Source: Deferribacteraceae bacterium UBA6799 | GTDB taxonomy: Bacteria; Chrysiogenota; Deferribacteres; Deferribacterales; Geovibrionaceae | Assembly (NCBI GenBank): GCA_002452335.1 | Contig: DKFJ01000010.1 | Location: forward strand, 387,559 to 451,558 | DNA: 64,000 nucleotides | Reading direction: 5' to 3' | Shown: positions 43,606 through 51,926 of the stretch, one piece after another | Layout: the number at the start of each line of letters is the position of its first letter | Position numbering within the stretch: the first letter of the stretch is position 1 | Made by a program: the position numbers and the translations under genes | Notes under the pieces: generated by a model | The model's input: the letters and a program-made list of their open reading frames with translations, nothing else | What the model was told of the DNA's origin: nothing | Databases searched by the model: none

Positions 43606-44051
43606 AAGCGGTGATACAGAGGGTAAATTCCTCATATCTGAAAATAGACGGCGCTCTGCGAGCGGAGACGGGCAGGGGGCTGGTGGTTCTGTTCGGAGTG
43701 GAGAAAGGAGACAAGAGCGATTTCTGCGCTCAGATCGCTTATAAAACCGTAAACCTGCGCATATTCGAGGATGAAAACGGAAAAATGGGCAGATCTCTTA
43801 AAGACATTGACGGAGAGATGCTGATCGTCAGCCAGTTTACTCTGGCGGGCACATGCAATAAAGGGCTGAGACCGGATTTTACGTCCGCCATGGAGCCTGT
43901 CACGGCTAAGGAATATTATGATATATTTGTATCCGAGTGCGTGAAAATTCTGGGTGAGGACAAGGTGAAAACGGGTGTTTTCGCCACCGATATGAAAGTA
44001 GGGCTTGAAAATGACGGTCCGGTAACGATAATAATGGAAAAGACGGAGTAG
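43602..44051 (+). CDS. dtd: D-aminoacyl-tRNA deacylase
   Basis: 149 residues. The key DTD motifs are present: SQFTLAGTCNKGLRPDF (SQFTL motif) and ENDGPVTIIME (the GP cross-subunit motif as in Gly-cisPro). It hydrolyses D-aminoacyl-tRNAs. The frame starts inside murJ (ATGA). Confidence 0.95.
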   Translation: MKAVIQRVNSSYLKIDGALRAETGRGLVVLFGVEKGDKSDFCAQIAYKTVNLRIFEDENGKMGRSLKDIDGEMLIVSQFTLAGTCNKGLRPDFTSAMEPVTAKEYYDIFVSECVKILGEDKVKTGVFATDMKVGLENDGPVTIIMEKTE

Positions 44052-44054
44052 CTG

Positions 44055-44675
44055 ATGAAAATAGATGTGATACTGACCGGTCCGCTGAGGGTGAACTGCA
44101 GCGTGATAAGCAAAAGCGGGAAAGCGGTCATAATAGATCCAGGCGGAGACGCCGATGAGATAGAGGAATTTCTGGAGAAGAACTCTCTGACGCCTCTGGC
44201 TATCGTGAATACTCACGGGCATTTCGACCATATAGGAGCAGTTAAGATATTGACTGATAAGTACAATATTCCTTTTCTGATGCACAGGGACGATAAGTTT
44301 CTGCTGGCGCAGGGGGATAAAATAATGAAGATGTACGGTTTCGGCGGAATTAAAGAACCGGAAGTCAGCGAAAACATATCTGACGGACAGGTACTGACAT
44401 TCGGCGGTATTGAGATGAGCGTGATACACACTCCCGGACATACCCCCGGAGGATGCTGTTTTTATCTGAAAGAAGCGCAGACACTCATCACCGGAGACAC
44501 GCTGTTTCTGGAATCGGTGGGCAGGTCTGATTTCCCTTACAGCGACACAGACGCCCTGATATCGGGCATCACGGATAAACTCTTTCTGCTGGATGACGAT
44601 GTGCGTGTGATCCCAGGACACGGAGCTTTCAGCAGCATCGGGCATGAAAAAGAGCGCAACCCTTATGTGCGTTAA
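44055..44675 (+). CDS. Metallo-beta-lactamase-fold hydrolase (glyoxalase II-like)
   Basis: 206 residues. THGHFDHIGAV gives the HxHxDH-type site, followed by HTPGHTPGGCCFYL, TGDTLF and VIPGHGAFSSIGHEKERNPY. The GloB-like subgroup in bacteria often lacks the second glyoxalase II domain, as here. Thioester hydrolysis is likely; the substrate is unknown. Confidence 0.88.
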   Translation: MKIDVILTGPLRVNCSVISKSGKAVIIDPGGDADEIEEFLEKNSLTPLAIVNTHGHFDHIGAVKILTDKYNIPFLMHRDDKFLLAQGDKIMKMYGFGGIKEPEVSENISDGQVLTFGGIEMSVIHTPGHTPGGCCFYLKEAQTLITGDTLFLESVGRSDFPYSDTDALISGITDKLFLLDDDVRVIPGHGAFSSIGHEKERNPYVR

Positions 44676-44702
44676 CGTAAGTGGCTTGCCTCATTTGGAT
44701 TA

Positions 44703-44730
44703 TTGACTTATAGCTCATATCTGTTAATAT
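44703..44730 (+). promoter_or_regulatory. Promoter of tsaB, with possible leaderless start
   Basis: TTGACT (44703-44708), 16 bp, TAATAT (44725-44730). The tsaB ATG at 44738 lies exactly where transcription would begin, and no ribosome site is visible before it. Confidence 0.55.
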
Positions 44731-44737
44731 AGTGAAA

Positions 44738-45322
44738 ATGAAGTATATGCTTGTTGACACATCCGGGAAGGGACTTGCGGTAACTGTTTGCGATGAAAAA
44801 AGAACTCCTTTTTCTTCCCTTTTTCTGACGTTAGACAATTCCCTCAGTGAAAAAATGCTCTGGGCCATGGATAATTTTTTATCAGCCTCCGGCTTGACCA
44901 CTGCGGACATTGACAGGTATTATATAGTGAAAGGTCCCGGTTCTTTCACGGGCATCCGCATAGGCGTTGGTGCTCTTTTGGGCTTCTGTATGGCACACGG
45001 GAAAGAGCTGACTGGCATCAGCTCTCTGGACGCCGCCGCCATAATCAGCGGACGGGACAGAGTTAAAACCGCCGTGAAACTCAGAGGCACTCTTTACGGG
45101 TTTCGTGAATATGATTTTACAGAAAACAGATTCTCCGACTATCAGACAGAAAAGCTGACTGATATTGGGGATTTTTTTGTCGTTAACAGCGGAAGTTATC
45201 CGTATGATCTGTCAAAAGCTGTGCTTTCTGACAGATTCGACATGTTTACAGGGGATTACGCCCCCATGTATATGCGCCCCAGCGAGGCGGAGATCAATTT
45301 CGATCAGCGCCACGGGGGCTGA
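44738..45322 (+). CDS. tsaB: TsaB, tRNA threonylcarbamoyladenosine synthesis protein
   Basis: 194 residues from ATG 44738 (a GTG at 44732 is in frame). The family block YYIVKGPGSFTGIRIGVGALLGFC is clear, after the ASKHA-type start MLVDTSGKGLAVTV. With TsaD and TsaE, TsaB makes the t6A37 modification of ANN-decoding tRNAs. It is shorter than most TsaB (about 220-230). rimI follows at once, a common pairing. Confidence 0.92.
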   Translation: MKYMLVDTSGKGLAVTVCDEKRTPFSSLFLTLDNSLSEKMLWAMDNFLSASGLTTADIDRYYIVKGPGSFTGIRIGVGALLGFCMAHGKELTGISSLDAAAIISGRDRVKTAVKLRGTLYGFREYDFTENRFSDYQTEKLTDIGDFFVVNSGSYPYDLSKAVLSDRFDMFTGDYAPMYMRPSEAEINFDQRHGG

Positions 45323-45324
45323 CC

Positions 45325-45756
45325 TTGATCAGAAAGGCATCGGCAGACGATCTGGACGCTGTGATGGCGATAGAACAGTCCAGTTTTTCCCGCCCGTGGA
45401 GCAGGAAGTCTTTCGAGGCGGAGCTCTTTAAGGCATCAGGGAACTTTCTGGTATATGAAGCGGACGGCGAGGTCGCCGGATATATCATCTTCTGGACGGT
45501 TCTGGACGAGGCTGAGATAGCCGATGTGGCAGTGGCTGAACAGTTTAAAAGACAGCAGATAGCTGAAAGGCTTATAAACCGCTGTATAGAGATGAATCAG
45601 GATACAAGGGTAATTTATCTGGAAGTTGGCATAGATAACGAGCCGGCTGTCAGATTATATAAAAAACTTGGCTTTAACGTAAATGGTGAGATAAAAGATT
45701 ATTACGGCACAGGAAAAAACGCTCTTAGAATGTCTCTTGAGCTGTGCCGAAAATAG
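45325..45756 (+). CDS. rimI: Ribosomal protein bS18 N-acetyltransferase (RimI-like GNAT)
   Basis: 143 residues, a single GNAT fold: IRKASADDLDAVMAIEQSSFSRPWS, EIADVAVAEQFKRQQIAERLI (acetyl-CoA site Q.R..G/A variant), YLEVGIDNEPAVRLYKKLGF and RIKDYYG-like end. The start is TTG 45325. The tsaB-rimI order supports the RimI name, though GNAT substrates are hard to predict. Confidence 0.88.
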   Translation: MIRKASADDLDAVMAIEQSSFSRPWSRKSFEAELFKASGNFLVYEADGEVAGYIIFWTVLDEAEIADVAVAEQFKRQQIAERLINRCIEMNQDTRVIYLEVGIDNEPAVRLYKKLGFNVNGEIKDYYGTGKNALRMSLELCRK

Positions 45757-45767
45757 GGGTGACTGAA

Positions 45768-46001
45768 ATGCTTAGAACTGAAACCGCGATAGTTGAAAAA
45801 TTATGCCAGTCTAACGCAGAGTTTAAAGAACTGTTTGATAACCACATCAGATATGAACAGGATCTGGAGGCACTATACAGCCTCAAATACTTTCCGCCTG
45901 AGGTAGAGGCGAAGATGAAAGAACTGAAAGTGATGAAGCTCAGAGGAAAAGAAAGAATAGAGCAAATGATAATAAAATACAAATCAGATAACGGTTTATA
46001 G
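45768..46001 (+). CDS. DUF465 (YdcH-type) small protein
   Basis: 77 residues from ATG 45768, behind GGGGTGA. A coiled-coil-like helical pair: EFKELFDNHIRYEQDLEAL...PEVEAKMKELKVMKLRGKERIEQMI. The LK..KL.GK..I..MI end is the DUF465/YdcH mark. Function is unknown. It overlaps nothing upstream if the inner ATG is used (a frame from 45744 overlaps rimI). metK follows. Confidence 0.8.
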   Translation: MLRTETAIVEKLCQSNAEFKELFDNHIRYEQDLEALYSLKYFPPEVEAKMKELKVMKLRGKERIEQMIIKYKSDNGL

Positions 46002-46011
46002 GGAGATTTCG

Positions 46012-47151
46012 ATGAACGATAAAAACTATCTGTTTACATCTGAATCAGTTAGTGAGGGACACCCTGACAAAATGGCTGACCAGATATCTGACGCTATACT
46101 GGACGCGATGCTGACAGATGACCCGTACAGCAGAGTAGCCTGTGAGACACTTGTTACGACAGGGCTCGCTGTTATTTCCGGTGAAGTTACAACATCAACA
46201 TATGTAGATATCCAGTCCACAGTCAGAGACACCATCAGAGAGATAGGGTATACCAGAGCGAAATTCGGCTTTGACGCTGATACATGCGGTATAATAATCA
46301 CTCTGAATAAGCAGTCTCCGGACATCGCCATGGGCGTGGATACAGGCGGAGCAGGCGATCAGGGACTTATGTTCGGGTTTGCCTGTGATGAGACTCCCGA
46401 GCTTATGCCTATGCCTATCATGCTTTCACACCAGATAACAAAAAAACTGGCTGAAGTGCGCAAAAGCGGCGAGCTTGATTATCTCCGCCCCGACAGCAAA
46501 TCACAGGTAACAATAGAATATGACGGATACAAACCCGTTCGTGTTGACACTGTGGTTGTCAGCTCACAGCACTCAGAAGATGTTAAGATGGAAGATCTGA
46601 AACACGATATTATAGAAAAAGTTATCAAAGAAGTCATTCCCTCCGGAATGTATGATGATAAATGCAAATATCATATAAACCCCACAGGCCGTTTTGTGAT
46701 AGGCGGACCTATGGGCGACTGCGGTCTTACCGGACGTAAGATCATCGTGGATACATACGGCGGTATGGGACGCCACGGCGGCGGCGCTTTCAGCGGAAAA
46801 GATCCGTCTAAGGTTGACCGTTCTGCCGCATATGCCGCCAGATGGGTTGCTAAGAACATAGTAGCCGCTGGACTGGCGAAAAGATGTGAGGTTCAGGTTG
46901 CCTACGCTATCGGCGTGGCTGAGCCTGTAAGCGTTATGGTAAACACATTCGGCACATCTGAGGTACCAGAGAGAATCATAGAAAAAGCTGTCAAAGAGGT
47001 TTTTGACCTCACACCGAAAGGTATCATGGCTGCTCTTGATCTTAGAAAACCCATATATAAAAAGACAGCCGCCTACGGTCACTTCGGACGCAATGAGTTC
47101 AGCTGGGAACAGACCAATATGGTCTCTGATCTTAAATCCGCAATCCGCTAA
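46012..47151 (+). CDS. metK: S-adenosylmethionine synthetase
   Basis: 379 residues with the three standard blocks: SEGHPDKMADQISDAILDA, GAGDQGLMFGFACDETPE, and FVIGGPMGDCGLTGRKIIVDTYGG with GGGAFSGKDPSKVDRSAAY. It makes SAM from methionine and ATP. GGGAG precedes the ATG. ahcY is next, after a perfect hairpin, so synthesis and recycling of the methyl donor are linked here. Confidence 0.98.
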   Translation: MNDKNYLFTSESVSEGHPDKMADQISDAILDAMLTDDPYSRVACETLVTTGLAVISGEVTTSTYVDIQSTVRDTIREIGYTRAKFGFDADTCGIIITLNKQSPDIAMGVDTGGAGDQGLMFGFACDETPELMPMPIMLSHQITKKLAEVRKSGELDYLRPDSKSQVTIEYDGYKPVRVDTVVVSSQHSEDVKMEDLKHDIIEKVIKEVIPSGMYDDKCKYHINPTGRFVIGGPMGDCGLTGRKIIVDTYGGMGRHGGGAFSGKDPSKVDRSAAYAARWVAKNIVAAGLAKRCEVQVAYAIGVAEPVSVMVNTFGTSEVPERIIEKAVKEVFDLTPKGIMAALDLRKPIYKKTAAYGHFGRNEFSWEQTNMVSDLKSAIR

Positions 47152-47168
47152 TAACTAGCAAAGTTCGT

Positions 47169-47195
47169 ACTGCCGCAGGCATGTCCTGCGGCAGT
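47169..47195 (+). other. Perfect 11-bp hairpin between metK and ahcY
   Basis: ACTGCCGCAGG-CATGT-CCTGCGGCAGT begins 18 bases after the metK stop. Only TATATTTA follows, so termination would be weak. It may be a partial terminator/attenuator or a processing and stability element that sets the metK:ahcY ratio. Confidence 0.7.
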
Positions 47196-47213
47196 TATAT
47201 TTACAGGTGAGTA

Positions 47214-48617
47214 ATGGAAAAATTTAAAGTCGCAGATATCAATCTTGCCGATTTCGGCAGAAAAGAGATAGACATCGCAGAACACGAAATGCCCGGTCTT
47301 ATGGCCACCAGAGAGAAATATGCCGCTCTTAAGCCTCTTGCGGGAGTACGCATTTCCGGTTCTCTGCACATGACAATACAGACAGCCGTGCTTATTGAGA
47401 CTCTTGTCGCCCTGGGCGCAGAGGTGAAATGGGCAAGCTGCAACATCTTCTCCACTCAGGATCACGCCGCCGCCGCAATAGCGAAAACAGGCGTATCAGT
47501 ATACGCGTGGAAGGGTGAGAACCTTGAAGAATACTGGTGGTGCACAGATATGGCGCTCCGTTTTGACAATGGTAAAGGACCTCAGCTGATAGTTGACGAT
47601 GGCGGCGATGCCACAATGATGATCCATATCGGTTATCAGGCTGAGAAAGATCCCGGCATACTGGACAGAACACCCTCAGGCGAAGACGAGGCAGAGCTCT
47701 ATAAGCGCCTGAAAATTATATATAAAGAGAACCCCACACGCTGGCACGACACTGTGAAAGAGTGGAAAGGCGTTTCTGAAGAGACCACCACAGGCGTTCA
47801 CAGACTCTATCAAATGATGGAGAAGGGCGAGCTTCTTGTTCCCGCCATCAACGTTAACGACTCTGTTACAAAATCAAAATTCGACAACCTTTACGGATGC
47901 CGCGAGTCCCTTGTGGACGGCATCAAAAGAGCCACAGATGTTATGATCGCCGGAAAAGTTGCTGTTGTTTGCGGATACGGAGACGTGGGCAAGGGATGCG
48001 CCGAGGCTATGAAGGCAATGGGCGCTATCGTTATGGTTACAGAAATTGACCCTATCTGCGCTCTTCAGGCTTCAATGGCCGGATTCGCTGTGAAAACCGT
48101 TGAAGACACGCTGGGCATCGGCGATATCTATGTTACCACCACAGGCAACAAAGACATCATCCGCATCGAGCATATGGAAAAGATGAAAGATCAGGCGATA
48201 GTGTGCAACATCGGTCACTTCGATAACGAGATTCAGGTTTCCAAGCTCGAAAACTTCAAAGGTATCAAAAAGCTGAACATCAAACCTCAGGTAGATAAAT
48301 ATACTTTCCCTGACGGTCATTCCATATACATGCTGGCTGAAGGACGTCTGGTTAACCTCGGATGCGCCACAGGTCACCCCTCATTTGTAATGAGCAACTC
48401 TTTCACCAACCAGACACTGGCGCAGATCGATCTGTGGGTGAACAAAGAGAAATATGAGCCCGTGGTATACAGACTCAGCAAAAAACTGGATGAAGAGGTT
48501 GCCAGACTGCACCTGTCTAAAATAGGCGCAAAACTGACAGTGCTCTCTAAAGAGCAGGCTGACTACATCGGTGTTGATGTGGAAGGTCCCTATAAACCTG
48601 AGCATTACAGGTATTAA
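47214..48617 (+). CDS. ahcY: Adenosylhomocysteinase (SAH hydrolase)
   Basis: 467 residues. NIFSTQDHAAAAIA, IVDDGGDATMMIH, the NAD-binding VVCGYGDVGKGCAEAMKAMGA, and the C-terminal KPEHYRY are all diagnostic. It splits S-adenosylhomocysteine to adenosine and homocysteine, relieving product inhibition of methyltransferases. The long insert typical of the bacterial/eukaryal type is present (about 145-190). Ten bases separate it from the flavoprotein gene. Confidence 0.98.
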   Translation: MEKFKVADINLADFGRKEIDIAEHEMPGLMATREKYAALKPLAGVRISGSLHMTIQTAVLIETLVALGAEVKWASCNIFSTQDHAAAAIAKTGVSVYAWKGENLEEYWWCTDMALRFDNGKGPQLIVDDGGDATMMIHIGYQAEKDPGILDRTPSGEDEAELYKRLKIIYKENPTRWHDTVKEWKGVSEETTTGVHRLYQMMEKGELLVPAINVNDSVTKSKFDNLYGCRESLVDGIKRATDVMIAGKVAVVCGYGDVGKGCAEAMKAMGAIVMVTEIDPICALQASMAGFAVKTVEDTLGIGDIYVTTTGNKDIIRIEHMEKMKDQAIVCNIGHFDNEIQVSKLENFKGIKKLNIKPQVDKYTFPDGHSIYMLAEGRLVNLGCATGHPSFVMSNSFTNQTLAQIDLWVNKEKYEPVVYRLSKKLDEEVARLHLSKIGAKLTVLSKEQADYIGVDVEGPYKPEHYRY

Positions 48618-48626
48618 TTCCCCGAT

Positions 48627-49994
48627 ATGGTAAAACAGTTCTATGATATAGTGGTCATCGGTGCCGGTCCTGCCGGCATCGAATGTGCCAAAAAACTGGG
48701 CGACAACGGAAAGGAAGTTCTGCTGATAGACAAGATCGTCGGCGGAAACTATTGCTATTCCGGAAGCGCCGTGTCCAATATCCTGCTGCATGTCAGCTAT
48801 CTCTATGAAAGAACGGTAAATAAAGCCTCTAATTTCGTTGATGCGGACTGCGATAAGCCGCTTGCCTTTGATTTTAAAAAAGCCAAAAAGCATGTTGACG
48901 GTTCAGTAGCGAAGATAATTAAAGGTTTTATAGAGGATCTGGACGCCGCAAACGTTATGAGTCTGAAGGGTTACGCCGTCTTTGAGGATGCGCAGACTCT
49001 CAGGGTCACAGACGACAAGCAGTCTTATCTCATAGGATTCAACAAGGCGGTTGTTGCCGTTGGCTCATGCAACATGGTTTCCAACGTACCCACCACAAAG
49101 AAACTGATAGATTCCACCAACATTTTCGACATGACCGCCACGCCAAAGAGCGTAATAATCGTAGGCGGCGGTTTTATCGGCACTGAATACGCTACTTTTT
49201 TCCGCCGTATAGGTTCTACCGTCACCATTATAGAGAAGACGGACAGGATTCTGAGCACCATAGACCGTCAGGTGGTGAAAGAATACGAAGACCAGATGAA
49301 AAAGAACGGTGTGGAGATAATAAAAGGCGTTTCTGTGGACCGCATAGAGAAGGTAGGCAATAAGACCATCGTTTTTCTGAACAACGATACCAAGCTGGAA
49401 TCGGAAGAGGTTTTTGTCTCTATAGGCAGAAAACCTAATATCCACAGGCTTTGTCCTGAAAAAGCGGGCATCAGGTTCTATGACAACGGACTTCCCAAAC
49501 TGACGAAGAAACTCCGCTCATCCAACAGATCGATATATATCATAGGCGATACCACAGGTATAAACATGTTCGTCAACTGGGCCTTTATGTCTGCGGAAAT
49601 AGCCGCTAACGACATTCTGGAACAGGAGAAAAATATCTCCGCCGACTATTGCCCCCGTATACTGAAGCTCGACCCGGAGATAGCCGCCGTGGGCATCAGC
49701 GAGGATGACGCGAAGAACCTTAAGCTGGATTATAAGGTTATAAGGCATAATTTTAAAAACTTTGAAAACTCCATAGTGCACGGCACTATAAAAGGTTTCA
49801 TAAAGATAATCTACGAAGAGAACACAAAGAAGATTCTCGGATGTCATGCCGTGGGCGGCGGAGCGTCTGAACTGGTGACCACGTTCGCTATGATGCTTCA
49901 GTCCAGAATATCTCTGAACAGACTGGAGGATTTCGTGTTTAATCATCCCACTTTCTGCGGTGTTCTCGGCGAGATAGCGGGAAAAGTAAAATGA
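48627..49994 (+). CDS. Lipoamide-dehydrogenase-like FAD/NAD(P) oxidoreductase lacking the redox disulfide
   Basis: 455 residues with the full pyridine-nucleotide disulfide oxidoreductase fold: FAD site VVIGAGPAGIECAKKL, NAD site IIVGGGFIGTEYATFF with an acidic end IIEK, and second FAD motif IYIIGDTTG. The active-site segment that should read GG-x-C-x4-C is GGNYCYSGSAVSN, so only one Cys remains. The C-terminal HPT motif is followed by FCGVLGE, without the usual Glu of the His-Glu dyad. So it cannot work as lipoamide dehydrogenase. A non-disulfide oxidoreductase such as an SthA-like transhydrogenase or a quinone/other acceptor reductase is possible. It lies between ahcY and plsC. Confidence 0.85.
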   Translation: MVKQFYDIVVIGAGPAGIECAKKLGDNGKEVLLIDKIVGGNYCYSGSAVSNILLHVSYLYERTVNKASNFVDADCDKPLAFDFKKAKKHVDGSVAKIIKGFIEDLDAANVMSLKGYAVFEDAQTLRVTDDKQSYLIGFNKAVVAVGSCNMVSNVPTTKKLIDSTNIFDMTATPKSVIIVGGGFIGTEYATFFRRIGSTVTIIEKTDRILSTIDRQVVKEYEDQMKKNGVEIIKGVSVDRIEKVGNKTIVFLNNDTKLESEEVFVSIGRKPNIHRLCPEKAGIRFYDNGLPKLTKKLRSSNRSIYIIGDTTGINMFVNWAFMSAEIAANDILEQEKNISADYCPRILKLDPEIAAVGISEDDAKNLKLDYKVIRHNFKNFENSIVHGTIKGFIKIIYEENTKKILGCHAVGGGASELVTTFAMMLQSRISLNRLEDFVFNHPTFCGVLGEIAGKVK

Positions 49995-50710
49995 AAATAA
50001 TATACAGCCTTTTTGTGTGGATCATCTTTGGTCTCATGACCGTATTTCTGGTTATTCTGGGTATACCTCTGGTGATTATAGGTAAAAATCCTTATATGTA
50101 TCTTTCCAGGGTTTGGGCAAGGCTTAGTTCCGCCCTTTTTCTGGTGCGCTATGAGGTGGAAGGGCTGGAAAAGATAGAGCCTGACAAGAACTATGTCTTC
50201 ATGGGAAACCACCAGAGCTATGTGGATATTTTTTCCATGATCACTATCATCGACAAAAAATTTATATTTATGGCAAAACGCGAGCTGTTCAAAATTCCTT
50301 TTTTTGGTTTCGCTATCAAACACATGGGGCTGGTTCCCATAGACAGGGGCGAGAGCAGGGAAGCGCTGAAGAGCCTCTTTGAGGCGGCTAAAAAGATTCA
50401 GGAAGGTTACAGCGTGCTTCTGTTTCCCGAAGGGACAAGATCCACTGACGGTGTTATGCTCCCTTTTAAAAGAGGCGCTTTCACTCTGGCAGTCAGAACA
50501 GGTCAGCAGATTATTCCTTTTGTCATAGACGGTTCAGGCAAGGTCATGAAAAAGGGCGGATTCATCATCACGCCTTTCAAAAAGGTCAGAATAAGATTTC
50601 TGGATGCGGTCAGCCCGGAGGGCGTGAAAGACAGAGAGATGCTCGACCTTATCAGACAAAGGATGGAAGATGCGCAAAAAGAACTTGAGCGTGCTGGGGC
50701 TCGGGTCTAA
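49991..50710 (+). CDS. plsC: 1-acyl-sn-glycerol-3-phosphate acyltransferase
   Basis: 239 residues. A membrane helix at about 5-28, the catalytic NHQSYVDIF (H-x4-D), PIDRGES, and LFPEGTRS are all present. It acylates lysophosphatidate to phosphatidate at the inner membrane. It overlaps the flavoprotein stop by four bases and folK by 41 bases. Confidence 0.93.
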   Translation: MKIIYSLFVWIIFGLMTVFLVILGIPLVIIGKNPYMYLSRVWARLSSALFLVRYEVEGLEKIEPDKNYVFMGNHQSYVDIFSMITIIDKKFIFMAKRELFKIPFFGFAIKHMGLVPIDRGESREALKSLFEAAKKIQEGYSVLLFPEGTRSTDGVMLPFKRGAFTLAVRTGQQIIPFVIDGSGKVMKKGGFIITPFKKVRIRFLDAVSPEGVKDREMLDLIRQRMEDAQKELERAGARV

Positions 50711-51176
50711 TCTGGGTCAAAAGTCCGGCAATCTCGCTTTGGCAGTAAAAAATCTGGCAGGTTTTCTGAAGATAGTCAGGGTCTCGTCAGTTTACAAAAC
50801 ATCTTCACTACTCAAAGATTCTCAGAACGATTATTTCAATATGTGCGTGCTGGCGGAGACGGATTTTGAGCCGCTGAGTCTCCTGCGGGCGGTAAAAAAC
50901 CTTGAAAAAACAATGGGCAGAGAGGATCTGGGGCGCTGGTATTCCAGAATCATAGATATAGATATCATCGACTACGGCGGTATGGTGATGAACACTTCTG
51001 AGCTGACTCTACCGCACCCGGAGATGGAGAACAGGAGCTTTGTTCTGCTTCCTATGCGTGAGATTTATCCTGATTATCATCACCCTGTTCATTGCCGAAG
51101 TATTGAGAATATGGTAAATAATATTAAAGATGATCTGGGAATAAGCAAACTGGGGGTGTGTTCATGGCTGTTATAA
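50670..51176 (+). CDS. folK: HPPK (2-amino-4-hydroxy-6-hydroxymethyldihydropteridine pyrophosphokinase)
   Basis: 168 residues. GLGSNLGQKSGNLALAV, VSSVYKTSSLL, NDYFNMCVLAETDFEPLSLLRAVKNLEKTMGRED and SRIIDIDIIDYGG are diagnostic, although the usual R..R.....GPR segment is slightly changed (GREDLGRWYSRIID). It makes the pyrophosphate ester of the pterin precursor of folate. Start ATG 50670 is inside plsC; a later TTG or GTG start is also possible. Confidence 0.88.
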   Translation: MRKKNLSVLGLGSNLGQKSGNLALAVKNLAGFLKIVRVSSVYKTSSLLKDSQNDYFNMCVLAETDFEPLSLLRAVKNLEKTMGREDLGRWYSRIIDIDIIDYGGMVMNTSELTLPHPEMENRSFVLLPMREIYPDYHHPVHCRSIENMVNNIKDDLGISKLGVCSWLL

Positions 51177-51865
51177 CTATATCACGTCAGTATGGATGCG
51201 GCGGAGAGTATGTAGCCGAGAGAGTGTCCGAGAAACTGGGATTCAGATATTTTCATAAAGAGCTGATACGCATAGCGGCCGTGCTTATGAGCACCGATGA
51301 GGACAAGATAAAGCATTTTGACGAAGAAGAGTTTTCAGCCATGCGGACATTCATGTCAAAATATTTCGACACGGGTATTTTTTCGGATATGCTGAAAGAT
51401 ACAGACTATTCGGAAAAGAAAAAACAGAAAGAAATGGCTATTCAGGACGCGGAAACCTTTTTCAGTAAATATACTCCCGACACCACGGCTTTCGACAGTG
51501 ATTCTTTTCAGGAAATGATGAAAAAGATAATAATGAAGGCATATGACACCACTAACGCAGTTATAATGGGCAGAGGCGGGGTCAGTATTCTGTCCGATCT
51601 GCCGGATACGCTCCATTTTCGTCTGGTGGCGGATATAGAGGACAGGGTTCTGTGGGTCAGCGCCAGAGAGAACATCACCAAGAAAGAGGCGAGAGAAAAG
51701 ATCATGGAAGTGGATGACAGAAAAAGCAAATATTTCAGACATCATTTCAATAAGAATATAGATGACCAATGGCTCTATCACGGTATTCTGAACCTGTCCA
51801 AACTGGATATAGAGGAAGCCGCGCTGGCTATGGTGGAAATAGCGAAGATAAAATTCAAACTCTGA
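51164..51865 (+). CDS. Cytidylate-kinase-like P-loop protein
   Basis: About 233 residues from ATG 51164 (GGGGG upstream). It begins AVITISRQYGCGGEYVAERVSEKLGFRYFHKELI, typical of the Cytidylate_kin2 family; the P-loop is the degenerate QYGCGG type. VIMGRGGVSIL and RVLWVSARENITKKEAREKIMEVDDRKSKYFRHHF follow. Family members are annotated as cytidylate kinase-like; the true substrate is not established. It ends the murJ-to-here run. Confidence 0.82.
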   Translation: MAVITISRQYGCGGEYVAERVSEKLGFRYFHKELIRIAAVLMSTDEDKIKHFDEEEFSAMRTFMSKYFDTGIFSDMLKDTDYSEKKKQKEMAIQDAETFFSKYTPDTTAFDSDSFQEMMKKIIMKAYDTTNAVIMGRGGVSILSDLPDTLHFRLVADIEDRVLWVSARENITKKEAREKIMEVDDRKSKYFRHHFNKNIDDQWLYHGILNLSKLDIEEAALAMVEIAKIKFKL

Positions 51866-51874
51866 CATTCATTA

Positions 51875-51903
51875 TTGACTGAAAGCTGATTTTAGCTTAA
51901 TAC
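51875..51903 (+). promoter_or_regulatory. Promoter of hisS-aspS
   Basis: TTGACT (51875-51880), 17 bp, TAATAC (51898-51903). The spacer holds the small dyad AAGCT-N6-AGCTT. Confidence 0.6.
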
Positions 51904-51926
51904 TGAGGTTTTGGAGGATTATTTTA

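Noticed and set aside
43632..44645. 337-codon minus-strand frame over dtd and the MBL hydrolase
   Set aside because: Both plus-strand genes have catalytic motifs; the antisense frame has none.
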